Assembly (NCBI GenBank): GCA_963693305.1
Contig: OY855906.1
Location: 8,958,102 to 9,022,101 of the forward strand
Reading direction: 5' to 3'
DNA from: Meandrina meandrites
Lineage: Eukaryota > Cnidaria > Anthozoa > Scleractinia > Meandrinidae
Length of the DNA stretch: 64,000 nt
In this document: in pieces, positions 60,620 through 64,000 of the stretch
Layout: every line of letters starts with the position of its first letter
Numbering within the stretch: the first letter of the stretch is position 1
Notes under the pieces: model-generated
The model's input: the letters and a program-made list of their open reading frames with translations, nothing else
What the model was told of the DNA's origin: nothing
Database searches by the model: none
Translations under genes and position numbers: made by a program

Positions 60620-63600
60620 AGAATACAGGATTTGCTTTATCTTGTCCGTTCGCGGATCAGAGCCATATAATAAATGAAGGTTCAGTACATCAAAATTGAC
60701 AACCTAATTACTAACGAAAGTCTGTTTAAACCATGATGATGATATTAATATTAAAGCTAATATTACCTGAAACTTTAGTAACTTATTCTACTCATCGAAT
60801 TTCGTGGCGAATGGAGTTCTTGCTAGGATGGTATATGCACCACTTGAAAACACCCGTCTCTTATAATTCATACTTAATGACATGACGCAATGTAAAATTG
60901 GTCGCCGAAAAAGTCATGTAGTCGTCGTTTCTTCATCAACGTTAATTGCGCAGTCTATTTGTTTTTAAATCGTTGGTATTGCTTCTCCAGTTCCGACAAC
61001 CGTTGCCATTAAGGAGTTTTGTAAAGGTCTACATCTACACATTACAAACAAGTCTGCTATCTGTAAAAATATCCTTACTTTGATTTAGAACCTATTGCTC
61101 ATTTTATTAGAGCTTTTTCCCTCTTATTGCATGGACAACGACTACAACGCAGAAGTTCACGTAATGACCGCGATTACGTCACGGGCATCTTTAGTTCTTT
61201 TTCACGCTTGAGCAACAAGCGAATATAATAAACGGCTTGAAGCTACTGATTTTGTTTTAAGTCAATGTTATTACTTCTCAAATTCGAGGTACATTATGAC
61301 AACGTCAGAGGCAATTCTATACATGTACACCAAAAAGGAACCCTAGCTATTTGTCCTTTTTCCCTGAGAAAGGCTCGTATAAAAGTTCTAAGATGTTAGA
61401 TTTATGCTCAAATTCTCAATGTCGCACAAGCTTCGTGTTTGAATGTTCGTTGTCATAGAGTGTACACACACGGAAACGCGTGTTTTCTTTTCACTTATAA
61501 AACCGAGGAAATTACGGATTTAACAAGCATTACCCTATCGTTCATCCGTCTGAAAGCAAACGAGTAAGCAATGTAAGATATACACGGTCGGTCCTACACT
61601 AGATATAATTGTTATTAACGATAACAAGACGTTGTCCGGTTCTACCACAAAGTGCTAATATTTCACGTATTTACTGTATGATGAAATCGTTATTGATCAG
61701 TATGAGCGAAGTTGCTAATAAAGTATTCAAACCTTTTTCATTGTTGCTACCAACAGAACGATACAGTGATATCAAACCGCTCATGGCGACGAAGCTGAAC
61801 TGGCGCTCACAAGTTGTCTTTGCTTTGGCGTGACAAGGCACATCATTTTGTATTGTAATTTTAAGATGCACTCAAATGAAGTCAGGATTAGTCGCGCAAC
61901 GTTGCCTCCAGTATTGGGGACAAAGAACGAAGTCCTGTTCAAAATTGTTCATCTTCTTTAATTTTGTGACAAAATTGTTGGTAGGTTAAACTGGGATAAA
62001 CCATCTCGAGCGGCAGACTTGTAATCATAAAGGTTTGATATTTGGAGGACCTGGTGCCTATATGGACTGTATAGATATGTGCCGCTGGATAGGCTATGGT
62101 TTTTGAGGTTCTCGGTCCTTAAATTGGGTATCATTTCTGCTCATTTCGCCATTGTGTTCCTGGTGTAATCCATTAGATGCTAAAACTACAGTGCGTAAGC
62201 GCCCAGATAAACGAAAGGGTAACGGTATATTAAAACTAAGCTTTCCGCTCAAGTGTTATCAAAACGATATTATAAAGATTTGTGTGTGGTTATTCAGCAG
62301 TTATTGGGGTCCTCGCGCAGCGCTTCTCCTCCCCTGAACCAGGGTGTCATTTTTCGGATTTGGCTTAAAAAGGGTATCAATTTTGTTATCCGGGAGTGCC
62401 GGCCCGTCATCCCAGCCTGGTGCTAATAATATTATGAACAACATTAACGATACTATACCAGCATTAACTTTACTATCCCAGTTTCGATCTTAATCAAAAC
62501 TTTAAATTGGCTCCGAAGCTTGTGAGATAAAACAAACTATTATTTTTTGCCTTAATGATTAGTTTTACTTTATTCCTCTACATCTAGGCGCCAAGTTAAA
62601 AATTTAACGTTTCTTAGTAGGCCTGCTGATAATATATCACTTAGTCAATTTTTACACGACAAAGGAAAGGCTAACGCTCGAAACGAAGGCTTTCAAAATT
62701 TGTAACAGCGGTTAATTCAAATTAGCCGACTTCAACTTGGCAATTAGCTTGGTGTTTGACTTAACGCCAAAGCAGCAAAACAGATTCTTCAAAAAACCAA
62801 CTGCTTTTTTCATTTACTGATATTGGCATTCACAAATTCACCGCTCAGCCAATATATACTTGATGGTCTGAGAAGAATGTTAGCCGAGTTGTACACTATT
62901 ACCGTTAATTCCCATTGCTGAGCATGATATGAGGTGATCTTCGGAAATTTTGAAATGAACTGGTATCAGAACCTCGTCTAGAAGGCGAATGTTCTCAAAT
63001 ATATTAAATACATATGTTCGTTTGTACCCCTACTTATCTTCTGTCAAGTCGTCCCTTGTCAGACTCCATCGTATCTTGTTTTGGCGGTGATATCAACGTC
63101 AATAGATTTAAACAATGTTTATTGAAGTGGATGAACATCCAGTGATTTTTTTCATCATATCATCAATGTACAAACATATATTTTACATTTTATAAAACTT
63201 CTTGAACTTGAATAGAATAAATTTATAGAGCGCTCAACTTTAATCTGAGGAGCAGTGATTATAATGATGCCGGAATCTATGAGATATAAAAACAGTTGCT
63301 ATGATATACAAAAACTATAAGATGCAAAGACTGAAATCGCGTGTTACTAAAAGATTGTGTTACTTGATCACAAAGTTCTTTAGTAGATATCTGTTTCTGT
63401 GGGGGCATATATTTTATTATATCATTCTCGTATTTAAACTACACATTTTTTAAAAAGTTTATAAATTTTGTTGGGGGACCTCCTCATAGGGCTACCCTCA
63501 ACGTCCTTTTTAAATATTCCATGTACAATAAGCAAGTTAAAACTAGCAGTATAAAACCGACGTTTCATGACAATGGCGGCGTCATGAAGACTCCCAAACG

Positions 63601-63935
63601 CGTACGCCGGTAAAAATCCTTGTTTTTACTTGTTTATGTATAGCAAAACCATGTATTATGTTTATTAAGGTAGCGTTCCTTTTAACCAATCCATTTTCGG
63701 ATCTAATTGATCCAGATTGTTTGAATCTTTGTGTTAGCTGGAACAAAAATCTAAAAAATAGATCGAGCCACAACGACAAGGCGCCTGGGGATCACTTTTT
63801 TCAAACAAAGATGGCTGAACTGATCCGTACCAAGTTTGAATCGCTAAAATGGAACGAAAATCTGAAACCAGTTTCAGTACCAATCTGAACGATTCACCTC
63901 CAGAGGTGGATTGTTTGGATTGCAATCTAAGAACC

Positions 63936-63938
<3 letters not shown>
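60620..63938. other. Region expected to hold the TRPA 5' end, not resolved
   Basis: No exon with an ATG and a phase-1 donor could be picked out on the minus strand. Short open frames at 61609-61833 (+), 61671-61871 (-), 62152-62337 (+) and 63582-63925 (both strands) have no recognisable domain. Confidence 0.35.

Positions 63939-64000
<62 letters not shown>
63939..64000. repeat. (TTA)n tract reaching the window end
   Basis: At least 20 TTA units, cut by the window edge. The sequence before it (about 63890-63935) may be the 3' end of a plus-strand retroelement of the same tail type. Confidence 0.9.

Overview
The window looks like nuclear DNA from an anthozoan cnidarian, most likely a stony coral; this is inference. 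Supporting signs are AT-rich sequence with GT-AG introns, many microsatellites, several tRNA-headed SINEs with the A-box/B-box head followed by a 'caagacactt'-type body, short inverted-repeat transposons, and genes with animal domains (a SOX HMG box and a TRPA channel). No bacterial or viral gene organisation is present.

Layout: 1-20,900 is gene-poor. It holds a long inverted repeat (arms about 1294-2670 and 4155-5546), microsatellites, an isolated TATA/CRE promoter-like site near 7250-7400, two small inverted-repeat elements with clear target duplications (12113-12393 and 13536-13714), one weak two-exon gene candidate near 15.5 kb and a tRNA-derived SINE (19400-19651). A single-exon SOX-type gene lies at 21204-21863 (+). 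A cluster of perfect palindromes follows at 23.4-24.1 kb, then about 11 kb with little that can be named apart from a 232-bp transposon at 30612. A second intronless ORF, 244 aa and not recognised, lies at 35268-36002 (+) and is followed by a 371-bp element with perfect 32-bp terminal repeats and TTAA duplications. From 38.8 to 44.9 kb there are tetranucleotide repeats, SINE and LINE remnants and one weak 165-aa ORF.

The main gene occupies 59776-44934 on the minus strand. Ten exons join in consistent reading phase to give at least 1,099 residues of a TRPA-type cation channel: about 14 ankyrin repeats, six transmembrane segments, a MIGEL selectivity filter, a conserved post-S6 helix and a C-terminal coiled coil. 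Two cysteines before S1 match the spacing and context of human TRPA1 Cys621 and Cys641. The first coding exon was not found. The introns carry a minisatellite, two SINEs, two inverted-repeat transposons, a nested transposon-in-LINE-tail insertion and a compound microsatellite 15 bases from a splice donor. Upstream of the known exons is a frameshifted LINE reverse-transcriptase tail ending in (TTA)n.

The SOX protein would act in the nucleus and the TRPA channel in a membrane. Nothing in the sequence links the genes functionally.
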